From positions 5,233,501 through 5,297,500 of the forward strand of contig NZ_JACBZR010000001.1 of the NCBI RefSeq assembly GCF_013408335.1: DNA of 64,000 nucleotides, in the 5' to 3' direction. The translations under genes were made by a program, and so were the position numbers. Positions 50,781 to 60,785 of this stretch are shown one piece after another. The notes beneath the pieces were generated by a model that saw only the letters and a program-made list of their open reading frames with translations, was not told where the DNA came from and made no database searches. This DNA comes from Nocardioides panzhihuensis. Its GTDB lineage: Bacteria > Actinomycetota > Actinomycetes > Propionibacteriales > Nocardioidaceae. How positions within the stretch are numbered: position 1 is the first letter of the stretch; every line of letters starts with the position of its first letter.

Positions 50781-53700
50781 AGAGAGACAAGACATTGAAG
50801 ACATTGAGAGCACTGGCCGGTGCGCTGGCCGTGCTGCTCGCCGCCGGCATGATGGCGGTCATCGGTGGCGCCGCCCCGGCAGCCGCCCTCGACGGGCCGG
50901 GCATCACCGGCCACGTCGTCGATGCCGACACTGGTGCCCCGATTGCAGGCGCTGAGGTCACCGTCTACTGCTACTACGAGGAGGACTGGGGCGAGGGGCC
51001 GTACGGCTACTGGTCCTTGTGCTACACCAACGCGAACGAGTCGGAGTGGCTCACCACCACGACCGCCGCCGACGGCACCTACGAGCTCCCCACGAGCGCC
51101 GACACCTATCGGCTCGGAGTCCGACCGGTCGGATCGGACTATCCCGAGGCGTTCTACGGCTCGAACGCCGGGACAGTGGGTGACGGCGCCGACATCGCCG
51201 TCACCGACGGCCCGGTGACCGCAGATCTGCAGCTCGTACGCAACAGCATCATCTCGGGCACGGTGACAGGTGCCGGTGCCGGTCCGCTTGCAGGGATCCG
51301 TCTCGAGGCGCTCGCCTACGACGAGCCCTACGGCTGGGACAACCCTGTTGGGTTCGCGAAGACGGCCACCGACGGCACGTATCAGATGCACGTGCCCGCT
51401 GGGACCTACCGCGTCTTGTTCAACTCCGGCGACCGCAGCGGAGAGGGAACTCCGCCCGTCGACAGCGACGACCGTTGGGAGCGGGCCTATCACGGTGGCG
51501 CCACCGTAGAAGAGGCGACCGATGTCGTCGTCACGCGAGGATCCACCGTCCCCGGGATCGACCGGGAGCTTGCCGAAGCGCCCAACGGCATCATCTCCGG
51601 GCATGTCGCCAGCACCACGGGTGAGGCGATCGCCGGCCTCGTCGTCACCTCCTACAAGTTCTATGAGGAGGATTGGGGAGACGGGCAGGTCCACGGATTC
51701 TGGGAGAGCTACCGCCAGGTGAGCACTGATGCGGACGGCAACTACCGCCTCTACCTGCCCGCAGGGGACTACCGCGTCGGGTTCCGGCAGGACTCCAGGA
51801 ACGATCAGGACCCGATCCTGTGGCAAGCGGAGTTCTACAACGATGCAACCACAGTCAAGGCTGCCGAGACGCTGACGGTGGCTCTCGACGAGACCCGCTC
51901 CGGGGTCGGTGCCGTCATCGCGGCGAACGGACAGATCGCCGGACAGGTGACCGACGATTCCGGCCGTCCGGTTTCGGGTACCTACGTCACGGCTCGTCAG
52001 CTGGTCGATGAAGGTAGCGGAACGGTGTGGGACGGGGTGGCGTCCGCCCGGACCGGCGAGGACGGCAGCTACCGCCTGCACGTGCCGAACGGCAGCTATC
52101 GCATCGAGTTCAAGGACCACGAGACAGGGCTCGTCACCGAGTACTACGACAACGCGACCAGCATCGAGCAGGCGACGGACGTCGTCGTGGCCGGCTCCGC
52201 CGTCGTCTCGGGCATCGACGCAGCCCTGAGCCAGGGCGGCTCGATCGAGGGCACCGTGACCGTGGCCGGTAGCCCGACCGGGGACATCAACGTCTTCCTC
52301 TACGCCAACGAAGGCGGCGACTGGACGTTCACCTCGGACCTCTCGGTCGACGAAAGTGGTCACTACGCCTTCGACGGTCTCCGCGATGGGGCCTACCGTC
52401 TGAGGTTCGCGCCCGGGGAGTCGGCCGCGATCGGTGAGTACTACGACAACGCCTCATCCCTCAGCGAGGCGACCGACCTGGTCGTATCGGGCGCCAACAC
52501 GCTCACGGCCGACGCAGATCTGACGGCCGGCACCTCGATCGCCGGTACGGTGACCGACGAGTCCGGGGAGCCTCTGCGCGGCATCGACGTGTCGCTCTAC
52601 CAGGCCCAGGACGACGGCAGTGGCTCCGTCTGGTGGGATTCGGTCGGCTGGGACACCACCACCACGACCGGGAGCTACAGCTTCGACGGCTTGGCCGCCG
52701 GCGCGACGTACCGGATCGGGTTCGTCGACAACGAAGGGAACTTCGCACGGGAGTACTACCGGGATGCTGCCACCGTCGAGCGTGCCACGGACGTGATCGC
52801 CGGTGAGTCGGGTCCGATCGATGTCGCTCTCGCCAGCGACGCCGGCGCGGAGGTCATCACGGGGGCAGTCACCGATGATGCGGGAAACCCGGTCGCCGGA
52901 GTCACCGTCGAGGCCTACCGCACCGACACCTGGGATGAGGCCGGCTCCGTCACCACCGGTGCTGATGGCACCTACCGTCTCGACGGACTCCGAGCCGGCC
53001 CCCATCAGGTGAGCTTCTCGCTCAACGACGACTACCTCTACACCGATGAGGAGCCCTATCGACTCGTCGATGTCGTGGCGGGCACGGCTGCCGTCGAGGA
53101 TCTCCAGGTGCACGTCGGTGGTCGAGTCACCGGAACTCTCCGCGACGCCGACGGGCAGCCGATCCGAGACGCCTATGTCACGGCCTACACGGCGGACGGC
53201 TTCGAGTGGTCCGGCCAGGGATACGTCGAGGTGGACGGGAACTACACAGTCCGCGGACTTCCGTCCGGCACCTACCGTTTGGAGTTCACCAGCAACGCCG
53301 GACACCGCCCCGAGTGGTTCAGCGACAAGTCATCCTTCGACGAGGCCGACGTCGTGACGGTGAACCTCCGCGAGACCACCACCGCGAACGCCGAGCTCGC
53401 GCTGGGGGCCCGCGCCACGGGTGTCGTGACGCACCACGACGGCACCCCGCACGCCTGGGAGTACGTCATGATCGAGCGCGACGGCGGCTCGGGCTGGGAA
53501 TACACGGGGGAGGCCTGGACCGACGAGTCCGGACGCTACGCGACCGGTGCTCTGGATCCCGGGACCTACCGCATCCGGGCCGACGCCTACGACGGCATCC
53601 ACGTCACCACCTTCTCCAAGGAGTTCACGGTGACCGACGCCGAACAGGTCGTGCGCGACATCCAGATGCAGCGCCCGGTCGTGACCAATACCGCAGCTCC

Positions 53701-54502
53701 CACCATCGAGGGCACCGGGATCGTCGGGGAGAAGCTCGCCGCGACCAGCGGCGAGTGGGACACCGATGGCGTGACCCACACCTACGAGTGGCTCCGCGAC
53801 GGTCAGGCGATCGACGGCGCGGTGGCGGAGACGTACGTCCTTGCGGATGCCGACGCGGGTCACCGGGTCGGAGTCCGGGTGACCGCGACGAAGGAGGGGT
53901 ACGTCGCGGGGAATGCCGACTCGCAGACCATCTCCGTGTCACACGGCCCGCTCGTCAGCTCCCAGCCGCCGGTGGTGACCGGTGTGCCGAAGGTGGGCGA
54001 GACGCTCGGCGTCGACCCCGGCACCTGGAGCACCGACGGGGTGACGTACGGCTACCAGTGGCTGCGCGACGGTGAGGCCATCGCCGGCGCCACCGGGGCG
54101 AGCTATCTGCTCAACCCGAACGATCACGGTCATACCTTCTCCGTGAAGGTCTCGGCCACCAAGGAGACGTGGGAGCCGGGTACGGCGGTCTCGAAGCCGA
54201 CGGTCTCGGTCGAGCTCGGTGACCTCGTCCTCGAGCCGAAGGTCGCTGGCGACGTACGTATCGGGAGCACGCTCACCGCGTCGACGGATGCGCCGGCGGG
54301 TGCGACCGTGACCTACTCGTGGCAGGTTCGCTCCCCCGCCGCAGAGCCGAGCGCTGACACGTTCAAGGAGGTCGGCACCGATGCCAGTTTCGAGGTGCGT
54401 GACCGCCACAAGAACTACGCCTTGCGATTGGTGGTGACCGTCGTCGCGGACGGCTACAAGACCGCGACCGTTCCGGTCGACGTCAGCGACCGGCTGCGGT
54501 AG
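50777..54502 (+). CDS. Large secreted protein with CnaB-like and Ig-like repeats
   Basis: 1241 residues. Signal peptide (ALAGALAVLLAAGMMAVIGGAAPAAA). Then roughly nine carboxypeptidase-regulatory/CnaB-like units of about 100 residues, each starting with a G-x-V-x-D-x-x-G-x-P turn and most ending in a YYDNATS-x-x-x-ATDVVV-type motif. The last about 330 residues are Ig-like units with GEKLAATSGEWDTDGVTHTYEWLRDGQ-type repeats (pattern G-x-x-L, W-S/D, Y-x-W-L-R-D-G). No LPxTG anchor or enzyme motif. Probably an extracellular or surface-associated scaffold. GTG start overlaps the previous stop. Confidence 0.85.
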   Translation: MKRDKTLKTLRALAGALAVLLAAGMMAVIGGAAPAAALDGPGITGHVVDADTGAPIAGAEVTVYCYYEEDWGEGPYGYWSLCYTNANESEWLTTTTAADGTYELPTSADTYRLGVRPVGSDYPEAFYGSNAGTVGDGADIAVTDGPVTADLQLVRNSIISGTVTGAGAGPLAGIRLEALAYDEPYGWDNPVGFAKTATDGTYQMHVPAGTYRVLFNSGDRSGEGTPPVDSDDRWERAYHGGATVEEATDVVVTRGSTVPGIDRELAEAPNGIISGHVASTTGEAIAGLVVTSYKFYEEDWGDGQVHGFWESYRQVSTDADGNYRLYLPAGDYRVGFRQDSRNDQDPILWQAEFYNDATTVKAAETLTVALDETRSGVGAVIAANGQIAGQVTDDSGRPVSGTYVTARQLVDEGSGTVWDGVASARTGEDGSYRLHVPNGSYRIEFKDHETGLVTEYYDNATSIEQATDVVVAGSAVVSGIDAALSQGGSIEGTVTVAGSPTGDINVFLYANEGGDWTFTSDLSVDESGHYAFDGLRDGAYRLRFAPGESAAIGEYYDNASSLSEATDLVVSGANTLTADADLTAGTSIAGTVTDESGEPLRGIDVSLYQAQDDGSGSVWWDSVGWDTTTTTGSYSFDGLAAGATYRIGFVDNEGNFAREYYRDAATVERATDVIAGESGPIDVALASDAGAEVITGAVTDDAGNPVAGVTVEAYRTDTWDEAGSVTTGADGTYRLDGLRAGPHQVSFSLNDDYLYTDEEPYRLVDVVAGTAAVEDLQVHVGGRVTGTLRDADGQPIRDAYVTAYTADGFEWSGQGYVEVDGNYTVRGLPSGTYRLEFTSNAGHRPEWFSDKSSFDEADVVTVNLRETTTANAELALGARATGVVTHHDGTPHAWEYVMIERDGGSGWEYTGEAWTDESGRYATGALDPGTYRIRADAYDGIHVTTFSKEFTVTDAEQVVRDIQMQRPVVTNTAAPTIEGTGIVGEKLAATSGEWDTDGVTHTYEWLRDGQAIDGAVAETYVLADADAGHRVGVRVTATKEGYVAGNADSQTISVSHGPLVSSQPPVVTGVPKVGETLGVDPGTWSTDGVTYGYQWLRDGEAIAGATGASYLLNPNDHGHTFSVKVSATKETWEPGTAVSKPTVSVELGDLVLEPKVAGDVRIGSTLTASTDAPAGATVTYSWQVRSPAAEPSADTFKEVGTDASFEVRDRHKNYALRLVVTVVADGYKTATVPVDVSDRLR

Positions 54503-54512
54503 TTCCCATCAT

Positions 54513-54544
54513 GATGCCCGGGGTGCCCCGGCGCCCCGGGCATC
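54513..54544 (+). terminator. Hairpin terminator of the secreted-protein operon
   Basis: GATGCCCGGGG and CCCCGGGCATC form a perfect 11-bp stem with a 10-nt loop, 10 nt after the stop of the repeat protein. Confidence 0.75.
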
Positions 54545-54647
54545 AATCCGTTGCGCTGAAAGTCATGGCGGAAAGGCAACTGATGCCGTCGCCGACCGCG
54601 GTGAAGGCCTGGATCGTGCGAATTGAGAGAGCAATGGGTCGCGGTAG

Positions 54648-55246
54648 ATGAGAACCATTCACAAAGTCGCTGTGGCGGCAGTATCGGTTGTCGCCGTGCT
54701 GGTTGTCGCGGTGCTGGTTGCCGAGCCGATCTTGCTGGTTGCGCTGACCAACCACTCAGGCAATGCGCGTGACCGTCAGACGACGGTCACCGATGCAGAT
54801 GCACTTTCCGTATGGAAGATGACGTTGGCCCCGCGTTGGATGACCTCAACTCGATTCAGGATCCACCAAGAGTCCCGTCGGACGAGCCTGCCCGAGTCTC
54901 TCCGTGTGCGATCGATGAGTACGGAGATCTGTTTCAACTCGATGCCGGGAAGCACTGGACTGCGAAGGCCACTCGGGATGGAGTCGCGGTGGATCTGAAC
55001 ACCGTGCTTCCGGAGATTCGTTCTGGATATTCCGAGATCGTGCAGTCGATGGTTGCCCGCGGGTGGACTGATGAGACTGGCGTCCGCGGTGAGTCGGAGG
55101 ATGGTGTGACCGGTCCGGTGATTACGACGTTGACCAAAGCGAATGACAATGTCCGCGTCCGGCTGCGGATCGATATGTATACGGATTGGATCGTTGCCAG
55201 CCTGACGTTTCCAGACGCTCCTCGTGGCTGCCGGGTTGCCGATTGA
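54648..55246 (+). pseudogene. Frameshifted small exported/membrane protein
   Basis: The first frame (54648 to about 54810) gives a start with a hydrophobic helix (VAVAAVSVVAVLVVAVLVAE) and NARDRQTTVTDADALS; it then runs into an unlikely Arg/Ser-rich tail ending at 54998. A second frame (54812-55246) gives a compositionally normal domain: ALDDLNSIQDPPRVPSDEP, LFQLDAGKHWTAKATRDG and RVRLRIDMYTDWIVASLTF, ending at a TGA. Joining them at about 54805-54820 would make a membrane-anchored protein of about 195 residues. Either one base was lost or gained, or there are two independent genes. GC is lower than around it. Not recognised. Confidence 0.6.
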
Positions 55247-55262
55247 CTGAGGGCTCACCACA

Positions 55263-55293
55263 AGCGCCCCTGACTCAGTGAGTCAGGGGCGCT
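55263..55293. terminator. Bidirectional terminator hairpin
   Basis: AGCGCCCCTGACTCA and TGAGTCAGGGGCGCT form a perfect 15-bp stem with a 1-base centre between the convergent gene at 54648-55246 and the sugC-like gene. Confidence 0.8.
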
Positions 55294-55313
55294 CGAGGTT
55301 GAACCGCTCCGAG

Positions 55314-56522
55314 TCAGGCCTTGCCCGAGTCGACCTCGGCACCCAGGATGCGCCCGGCGTGCTCGTGGTCGACGGTGAGGTTCTCGCCGGTCGAAGGGTC
55401 GAAGAGGTGGATGCGTCGGCCGTCAACCCAGATCTCGGCGTCCTGACCCTCCGCGATCCGGCTGGAGCCGTCGAGCGAGACGACGAGCTGGGTGCGCAGA
55501 CCCTCTCCGTCCAGGTCCTTCTCGAGCTGCTGGAGCTGGGCCCTGACCTCGTCCGGAGCCTCGAAGGGGATGTAGGCGTAGGTCTCGTTGCCCAGCCACT
55601 CCACGGCGTCGACCTTGGTCGAGAAGGTCGAGCCGGTGCGCCCGGAGCTCGAGGCCACGGAGGCGTCCTCGAAGTGCTCGGGGCGGATACCGGCGATGAG
55701 CAGACCGTGCCCGGCGGCGGCCTCGGCCTTCTCGGCAGGGATCTCCACGCTGCCGAACGGGAGCTCGACCGTGGAGCCCTTGACCGTGGCCGGCAGGAAG
55801 TTCATCGGCGGGGAGCCGATGAAGCCGGCCACGAACAGGTTGCCCGGGTTCTCGTAGAGCTCGCGCGGGGTCGCCAGCTGCTGAAGGACGCCGCGCTTGA
55901 GCACGGCGACCCGGTCGCCCAGCGTCATGGCCTCGGTCTGGTCGTGGGTGACGTAGACGGTGGTGATGCCGAGCCGCTTCTGCAGCCGGGCGATCTCGGT
56001 GCGCATCTGGCCACGCAGCTTGGCGTCGAGGTTCGACAGCGGCTCGTCGAAGAGGAAGGCGTCGGACTGCCGGACGATAGCCCGCCCCATGGCGACCCGC
56101 TGCCGCTGGCCGCCGGACAGATTGCCGGGCTTGCGATCGAGGTGCTCGTCGAGCTCGAGCGTGGATGCCGCGTCGCGGACCAGCTTGTCGAGCTCGTCGT
56201 CCGGCACCTTGGCCAGCCGCAGCGGGAAGGCGATGTTCTCGTAGACGGTGAGGTGGGGATAGAGGGCATAGTTCTGGAAGACCATCGCGAGGTTGCGATC
56301 CCGCGGGGCGAGGTCGTTGACCCGGCGGTCGCCGATCATCATGTCGCCCGAGGTGATGTCCTCGAGGCCGACGATCATGCGCAGCAGGGTGGACTTACCG
56401 CAGCCCGAAGGTCCGACGAGGATCATGAACTCCCCGTCGGCCACGTCGATGGAGATGTCGTTCACGGCCGGGAAGCCGTCGCCGTACTTCTTGACGATGT
56501 GGTTCATGGTGATAGCGGCCAT
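55314..56522 (-). CDS. Sugar ABC transporter ATP-binding protein (SugC/UgpC/MsmK type)
   Basis: Energises the importer; 402 residues. Walker A GPSGCGKSTLLRMIVG (about residue 40), signature NLSGGQRQRVAMGRA, Walker B DAFLFDEPLSNLDAKLR, switch His in VTHDQTEAMTLG. The C-terminal OB-fold (GIRPEHFED, LFDPSTGENL) is the MalK-type regulatory domain. ATG at 56522. Last gene of the operon, 11 nt after the permease. Confidence 0.95.
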   Translation of the reverse strand: MAAITMNHIVKKYGDGFPAVNDISIDVADGEFMILVGPSGCGKSTLLRMIVGLEDITSGDMMIGDRRVNDLAPRDRNLAMVFQNYALYPHLTVYENIAFPLRLAKVPDDELDKLVRDAASTLELDEHLDRKPGNLSGGQRQRVAMGRAIVRQSDAFLFDEPLSNLDAKLRGQMRTEIARLQKRLGITTVYVTHDQTEAMTLGDRVAVLKRGVLQQLATPRELYENPGNLFVAGFIGSPPMNFLPATVKGSTVELPFGSVEIPAEKAEAAAGHGLLIAGIRPEHFEDASVASSSGRTGSTFSTKVDAVEWLGNETYAYIPFEAPDEVRAQLQQLEKDLDGEGLRTQLVVSLDGSSRIAEGQDAEIWVDGRRIHLFDPSTGENLTVDHEHAGRILGAEVDSGKA

Positions 56523-56533
56523 GGCAGCAGCAC

Positions 56534-57367
56534 CTATCCCTTCACTGCGCCGGAGGTGAGACCGGCGACGATCTTGCGCTGGAAAATCAGGACGATGACG
56601 ATGATCGGGATCGTGGCGATGACCGCTCCCGCGGCCAGCAGGGAGGCCGGCCGGTTGAACGGGTCGGCGCCGACGAAGAAGGACAGCGATGCCGGGATCG
56701 GTCGGGCGTTCTCGGTCGAGGTGAGCGAGATGCCGAAGACGAAGTCGTTCCACGCGAAGAAGAACGTCAGGATCGCCGCGGTGAAGACGCCTGGCGCTGC
56801 CAGCGGCACGATCACCTTGCGGAAGGCCTGCCACGAGGTGGCGCCATCGACCTGGGCGGCCTGCTCCAGCTCCCACGGGATCTCGCGGAAGAAGGCAGAC
56901 AGGGTCCAGATCGCCAGCGGCAGCGTGAAGGACATGTAGGGGATGATCAGTCCCGGCCAGGTGTCGTAGAGACCGATGGCCCGCCACATGTCGAACAGCG
57001 GGCCCACGAGCGAGACCACCGGGAACATCGCGATCGCCAACGCGATGGTCAGCACCGCCTTCTTGCCACGGAACTCCAGCCGAGCGATCGCGTACGCCGC
57101 CAAGGTGGCCACGATGACCGACAACGTCGTCGCGATCAGGCTGATCCCGATCGAGTTGAAGATCGCCCGCCGGAACTGCTCGTTGTCCCACACGGCCACG
57201 TAGTTGTCCCAGCCCGCGCCACCGCCGGCGGCCGGGAAGAAGCCGGGGCTGCCGTTGGTGATCGCGGCCTCGGACTTGAAGGACAGCGAGATGATCCAGG
57301 CCACCGGGAGGAGGCACCAGACGAGGATCAGGAGGCAGCCGATGACGATGCCGATACGGTTCTTCAT
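56534..57367 (-). CDS. Sugar ABC transporter permease (SugB/MalG type)
   Basis: 277 residues, six TM helices, starting MKNRIGIVIGCLLILVW. The EAA loop that contacts the ATPase is visible as EQAAQVDGATSWQAFRKVIVPLAAPG. GFFPA and WDNYVAVW are typical of MalG-like permeases. Start 57367 is 5 nt after the upstream permease stop. Confidence 0.94.
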   Translation of the reverse strand: MKNRIGIVIGCLLILVWCLLPVAWIISLSFKSEAAITNGSPGFFPAAGGGAGWDNYVAVWDNEQFRRAIFNSIGISLIATTLSVIVATLAAYAIARLEFRGKKAVLTIALAIAMFPVVSLVGPLFDMWRAIGLYDTWPGLIIPYMSFTLPLAIWTLSAFFREIPWELEQAAQVDGATSWQAFRKVIVPLAAPGVFTAAILTFFFAWNDFVFGISLTSTENARPIPASLSFFVGADPFNRPASLLAAGAVIATIPIIVIVLIFQRKIVAGLTSGAVKG

Positions 57368-57372
57368 CCCGA

Positions 57373-58293
57373 TCACCCTTGTCGAGCCTGCGCCAGGTCG
57401 ACGCGGAAGAGTCTGACGATCAAGAAGGCGACCACCAGAACGGATAGGAAAAGGAGCACCGACAACGCCGAACCCATGCCGAGCTGGAACTGCTCGATGG
57501 TCTGGCGATAGGTGAGGAAGCTGATCGACTCGGTCCGCACCGCTCCTGAGGTCATCACGAAGATGTTGTCGAAGATCCGGTACGCATCGAGCGCACGGAA
57601 CAGGACGGCGACCATGATCGCTGCACGCATGTTCGGCAGGATCACCTTGGTGAGCCGTTGGGTCCACGTCGCTCCGTCGACCTTCGCCGCCTCGATCATG
57701 TCGTCGCTGACCTGAGCCAGGCCGGCGAGCAGCAGCAGCGACATGAAGGGAGTGGTCTTCCAGATCTCGGAGACCATGATCGCGACGACTGCCGACCCGG
57801 TCTGGCCGAACCAGTTGAAGTCGTCACCCACGAACGGCAGCCACCCGTTGATGAACCCGTTCTGGAATGAGAACGCGAACTGCCAGGCGAAGCCCGATAC
57901 GACGGTGATGATGCCGTAGGGCACCAGGATCGAGGTCCGGATCACGCCCCGGGCGAAGATCACCCGATGCATCACCATGGCGAAGATGAACCCGATGACC
58001 AGCTCGACCGCCACCGTGACCACCATGTAGAGCACGGTGACACCGGTGGTCTGCCAGAACAGTGGGTCGGTGAGCGCGGTGAGGTAGTTGCTCAGCCCGA
58101 TGAACGCACGCTCTTCGGGCGCGGTCAGCGCGTAGTCGAAGGTCGACAGGTAGATGGCTCGCAGCATCGGGAAGGCCGTCACGAGCAGCATCAGCACGAT
58201 GGCCGGGGCGACCAGCTTCTGGCCGAGCCGGTTCTCGGCGCGGGCCCGGTCGCTCATCACCGGCTTGCTCTTGGGGGCGGCAACGGCGCTCAT
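57373..58293 (-). CDS. Sugar ABC transporter permease (SugA/MalF type)
   Basis: 306 residues, six TM helices after a 25-residue cytosolic tail. EAA loop: EAAKVDGATWTQRLTKVILPNMRAA. Partner of the SugB-like permease. ATG at 58293 overlaps the stop of the binding-protein gene by 4 nt, indicating one operon. Confidence 0.94.
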   Translation of the reverse strand: MSAVAAPKSKPVMSDRARAENRLGQKLVAPAIVLMLLVTAFPMLRAIYLSTFDYALTAPEERAFIGLSNYLTALTDPLFWQTTGVTVLYMVVTVAVELVIGFIFAMVMHRVIFARGVIRTSILVPYGIITVVSGFAWQFAFSFQNGFINGWLPFVGDDFNWFGQTGSAVVAIMVSEIWKTTPFMSLLLLAGLAQVSDDMIEAAKVDGATWTQRLTKVILPNMRAAIMVAVLFRALDAYRIFDNIFVMTSGAVRTESISFLTYRQTIEQFQLGMGSALSVLLFLSVLVVAFLIVRLFRVDLAQARQG

Positions 58294-59657
58294 AGGAGGG
58301 ACTTCCCTTCCAGCACGTCCTCCAGATAGGCCGCGGACTCCTCGGGCGTCGTGTCGGGATCGACCGACTCCGGCGAGTGCCAGGTCGACTGGATCGCGCC
58401 GGAGATCATCGAGTAGTAGGCGCTCTTGGGTCGAGGGCCACCCTCGTCGACGCTGGTCCGGTAGAGCTCGATCAGCTCCTTGGGGTAGTCACCGCTGGCG
58501 GCGACCTCGTCGTACGCAGCGTTGGTCGAGGGCATCAGCCCCGCCTCGAGCGCCAGGTCGACCTGCGCCTGCTCGGAGGTGATGCACTCGGCTGCCTCGG
58601 CGGCCCATTCCGGGTGCTTCGAGAACGCGCCGACGCCGATGTCGATGCCGCCGACCGGCGGCTTGGACACCTCGCCCTCCACCGTCGCGGGATAGCGCGC
58701 CCAGCGCAGGTCGTCGAACTGCTCCTTGGTCGGGCCACCCGGCTGGTCGATCACGCCCTCGTAGTTCTTGTAGACGAAGGTCCAGTTGGTCATGAACTCA
58801 CCCGGGCCGTTCTTCGGGAACATCTGGCCCAGGCTGGTCCCTTCGCGCGAGACGCTGAGATCGGGTTGGGCCGCGCTCGAGTCGGCGAGCATCTCGATGA
58901 CGGTCGCGGCCTCGCGACCTGCGTCGGAGTCGATCTCGACCTTGGCGTCCCGGCCCGCCTCGGTGTCGGAGACGATCGCGCCCCCGGCGCCCTGGACGAG
59001 AGCGTTGATCCAGACGACGTACGCCTCGTACTTGTCGGCCTGGACGCCGACCGACCCGCCATTGTCGGCGGCCGCCTTGATCACCTGCTCCCAGGTGACC
59101 GGCTGGGTCATGTCCAGTCCGGCGGCCTTCGCGAGCGACTCTCGGTACCAGAGGATCTGCGTGTTCGCCCACAACGGGATCGCGTACGCCTTGTCCTCCC
59201 AGACCACCGTCTCGGCGGCGCCGGAGAGGTAGTCGCCCTCGCCCTCGGTGCTGCCGATGATCCGGTCGCCGAGGTCGCCCTCGACCTCCTTCAGCCAGCC
59301 GGCGTTGGCGAACTCGGGCACGAAGACCGGGTCGAGGTTCATCAGATCCGTGGATGAGTCCTCGGCGGCCAGCCGTCGGGCGAGCTGGGTGCGCTGATCG
59401 GTGGCACCCGTCGGCAGCAGCTGGACCTCGATGTCGTAGTCGCCCGTGCTGCACTGGTCGGCGTACTTCTCGAAGACAGCGACTCCGTCGGGGTTGACGT
59501 ACCAGTTGAGGACGGCATCGCTGGACCCACCGCATGCGGCGAGTCCGCCGGCGGCCAATGCGGCCACCGCGACCTGCGCAATCATTCGTCGGCCCGGAGG
59601 TCGGCGTCTTGGATCTGGCGGGTTCGTAGAGCCACGCCCTCGCTTCGCGTACTTCAA
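58290..59657 (-). CDS. Sugar ABC transporter substrate-binding lipoprotein (LpqY-like)
   Basis: 455 residues; an Arg-rich n-region, a hydrophobic signal (QVAVAALAAGGLAAC) and lipobox LAAC near residue 42, so lipid-anchored outside the membrane. LARRLAAEDSSTDLMNLDPVFVPEFANAGWL matches LpqY-type trehalose-binding proteins, and gene order (binding protein, two permeases, ATPase) equals mycobacterial lpqY-sugA-sugB-sugC. Substrate is probably trehalose or a related alpha-glucoside, by homology only. TTG start at 59657 with GGGGAG upstream; ATG 59585 would also keep the signal peptide. First gene of the operon. Confidence 0.88.
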   Translation of the reverse strand: MKYAKRGRGSTNPPDPRRRPPGRRMIAQVAVAALAAGGLAACGGSSDAVLNWYVNPDGVAVFEKYADQCSTGDYDIEVQLLPTGATDQRTQLARRLAAEDSSTDLMNLDPVFVPEFANAGWLKEVEGDLGDRIIGSTEGEGDYLSGAAETVVWEDKAYAIPLWANTQILWYRESLAKAAGLDMTQPVTWEQVIKAAADNGGSVGVQADKYEAYVVWINALVQGAGGAIVSDTEAGRDAKVEIDSDAGREAATVIEMLADSSAAQPDLSVSREGTSLGQMFPKNGPGEFMTNWTFVYKNYEGVIDQPGGPTKEQFDDLRWARYPATVEGEVSKPPVGGIDIGVGAFSKHPEWAAEAAECITSEQAQVDLALEAGLMPSTNAAYDEVAASGDYPKELIELYRTSVDEGGPRPKSAYYSMISGAIQSTWHSPESVDPDTTPEESAAYLEDVLEGKSLL

Positions 59658-59846
59658 AACACGCTCCCCGATCTGTGATGCTTGTCACGACGTTCTACCG
59701 TTGAAAACGGTCGATGTCCATGCTCTGCCGTCTGGCCAGTCTGTTGCCGCAGCCCCCGGATCGAGCGCATTTGCCTCGTGTCGTGCTCGGCCGTGTCGGC
59801 GCCGGGTCGAGGCCTGCCCAACCCGCTACGGCTCGACTAGGGTTGA

Positions 59847-60785
59847 GTGGTGAGTGCTCTCCCCGCCGTCGTGCCCCAGCCCGATCTGCCGCAGAAGGTG
59901 ACGATCTACGAGGTCGGTGCACGTGACGGCCTCCAGAACGAGAAGACGGCGATCGACACCGGCGTCAAGGCAGACCTGATCACCCGGCTGCTCGATGCCG
60001 GACTGAGTCCGGTGGAGGCGACTAGCTTCGTGCACCCGAAGTGGGTGCCGCAGCTGGCCGACGCCAAGGAGCTGATGACCGAGCTGGTCGACAGGCTGGG
60101 GGACCGGGCGCGAGAGCTCCCGGTGCTGGTGCCTAACGAGAAAGGGCTCGATCGTGCCCTCGAACTGGAGCTTCGTCACATCGCGATCTTCGGCAGCGCG
60201 ACCGAGACGTTCGCCAACAAGAACCTCAACCAGACCTTCGACGGCCAGTGGGCGATGTTCGAGCCGACGATGAACCGCGCGAAGACAGCAGGCATGACCG
60301 TCCGCGGCTACCTGTCGATGTGCTTCGGTGACCCCTGGGAGGGTCAGGTCGAGATTGCGAAGGTGGTCGAGGCGGGCAAGCGGCTCTTCGATCTCGGTGC
60401 CGACGAGCTCAGCCTCGGGGACACGATCGGCGTCGCGACCGCAGGCCACGTGAAGGCACTGATCCAGGCGTTCGGAGACGCCGGCGTCACGACCGACCGC
60501 CTCGCGCTGCACTTCCACGACACGTACGGTCAGGCGCTGGCCAACACCCTGGCCGGACTGCAGTCCGGCGTGACCACCTACGACGCCAGTGCCGGCGGCC
60601 TGGGCGGTTGTCCCTACGCCAAGAGCGCGACCGGCAACCTGGCGACCGAGGACCTGCTCTGGATGCTCGACGGCCTCGGGATCGAGCACGGCGTCGATCT
60701 CGACAAGGTCGTCGACACGAGCCGCTGGCTCGCTGAGCACCTCGGCAGGCCGAGCCCTTCGGCCGTCGTACGTGCCCTGCCGTAG
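59847..60785 (+). CDS. Hydroxymethylglutaryl-CoA lyase
   Basis: 312 residues; splits HMG-CoA to acetyl-CoA and acetoacetate, the last step of leucine degradation. YEVGARDGLQNEK is the metal- and substrate-binding start (Arg-Asp), HFHDTYGQALAN carries the His ligands, and GGLGGCPYAKSATGN contains the catalytic Cys loop. Start GTG 59847 or the adjacent GTG 59850. Divergent from the sugar importer. Functions with the carboxylase at 46616-50037. Confidence 0.93.
   Translation: MVSALPAVVPQPDLPQKVTIYEVGARDGLQNEKTAIDTGVKADLITRLLDAGLSPVEATSFVHPKWVPQLADAKELMTELVDRLGDRARELPVLVPNEKGLDRALELELRHIAIFGSATETFANKNLNQTFDGQWAMFEPTMNRAKTAGMTVRGYLSMCFGDPWEGQVEIAKVVEAGKRLFDLGADELSLGDTIGVATAGHVKALIQAFGDAGVTTDRLALHFHDTYGQALANTLAGLQSGVTTYDASAGGLGGCPYAKSATGNLATEDLLWMLDGLGIEHGVDLDKVVDTSRWLAEHLGRPSPSAVVRALP

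Noticed and set aside
59697..59709. CCGTTGAAAACGG as a LacI-type operator before the sugar importer
   Set aside because: Only 5-bp arms with a 3-bp centre, no central CG as in LacI sites, and no regulator gene nearby.
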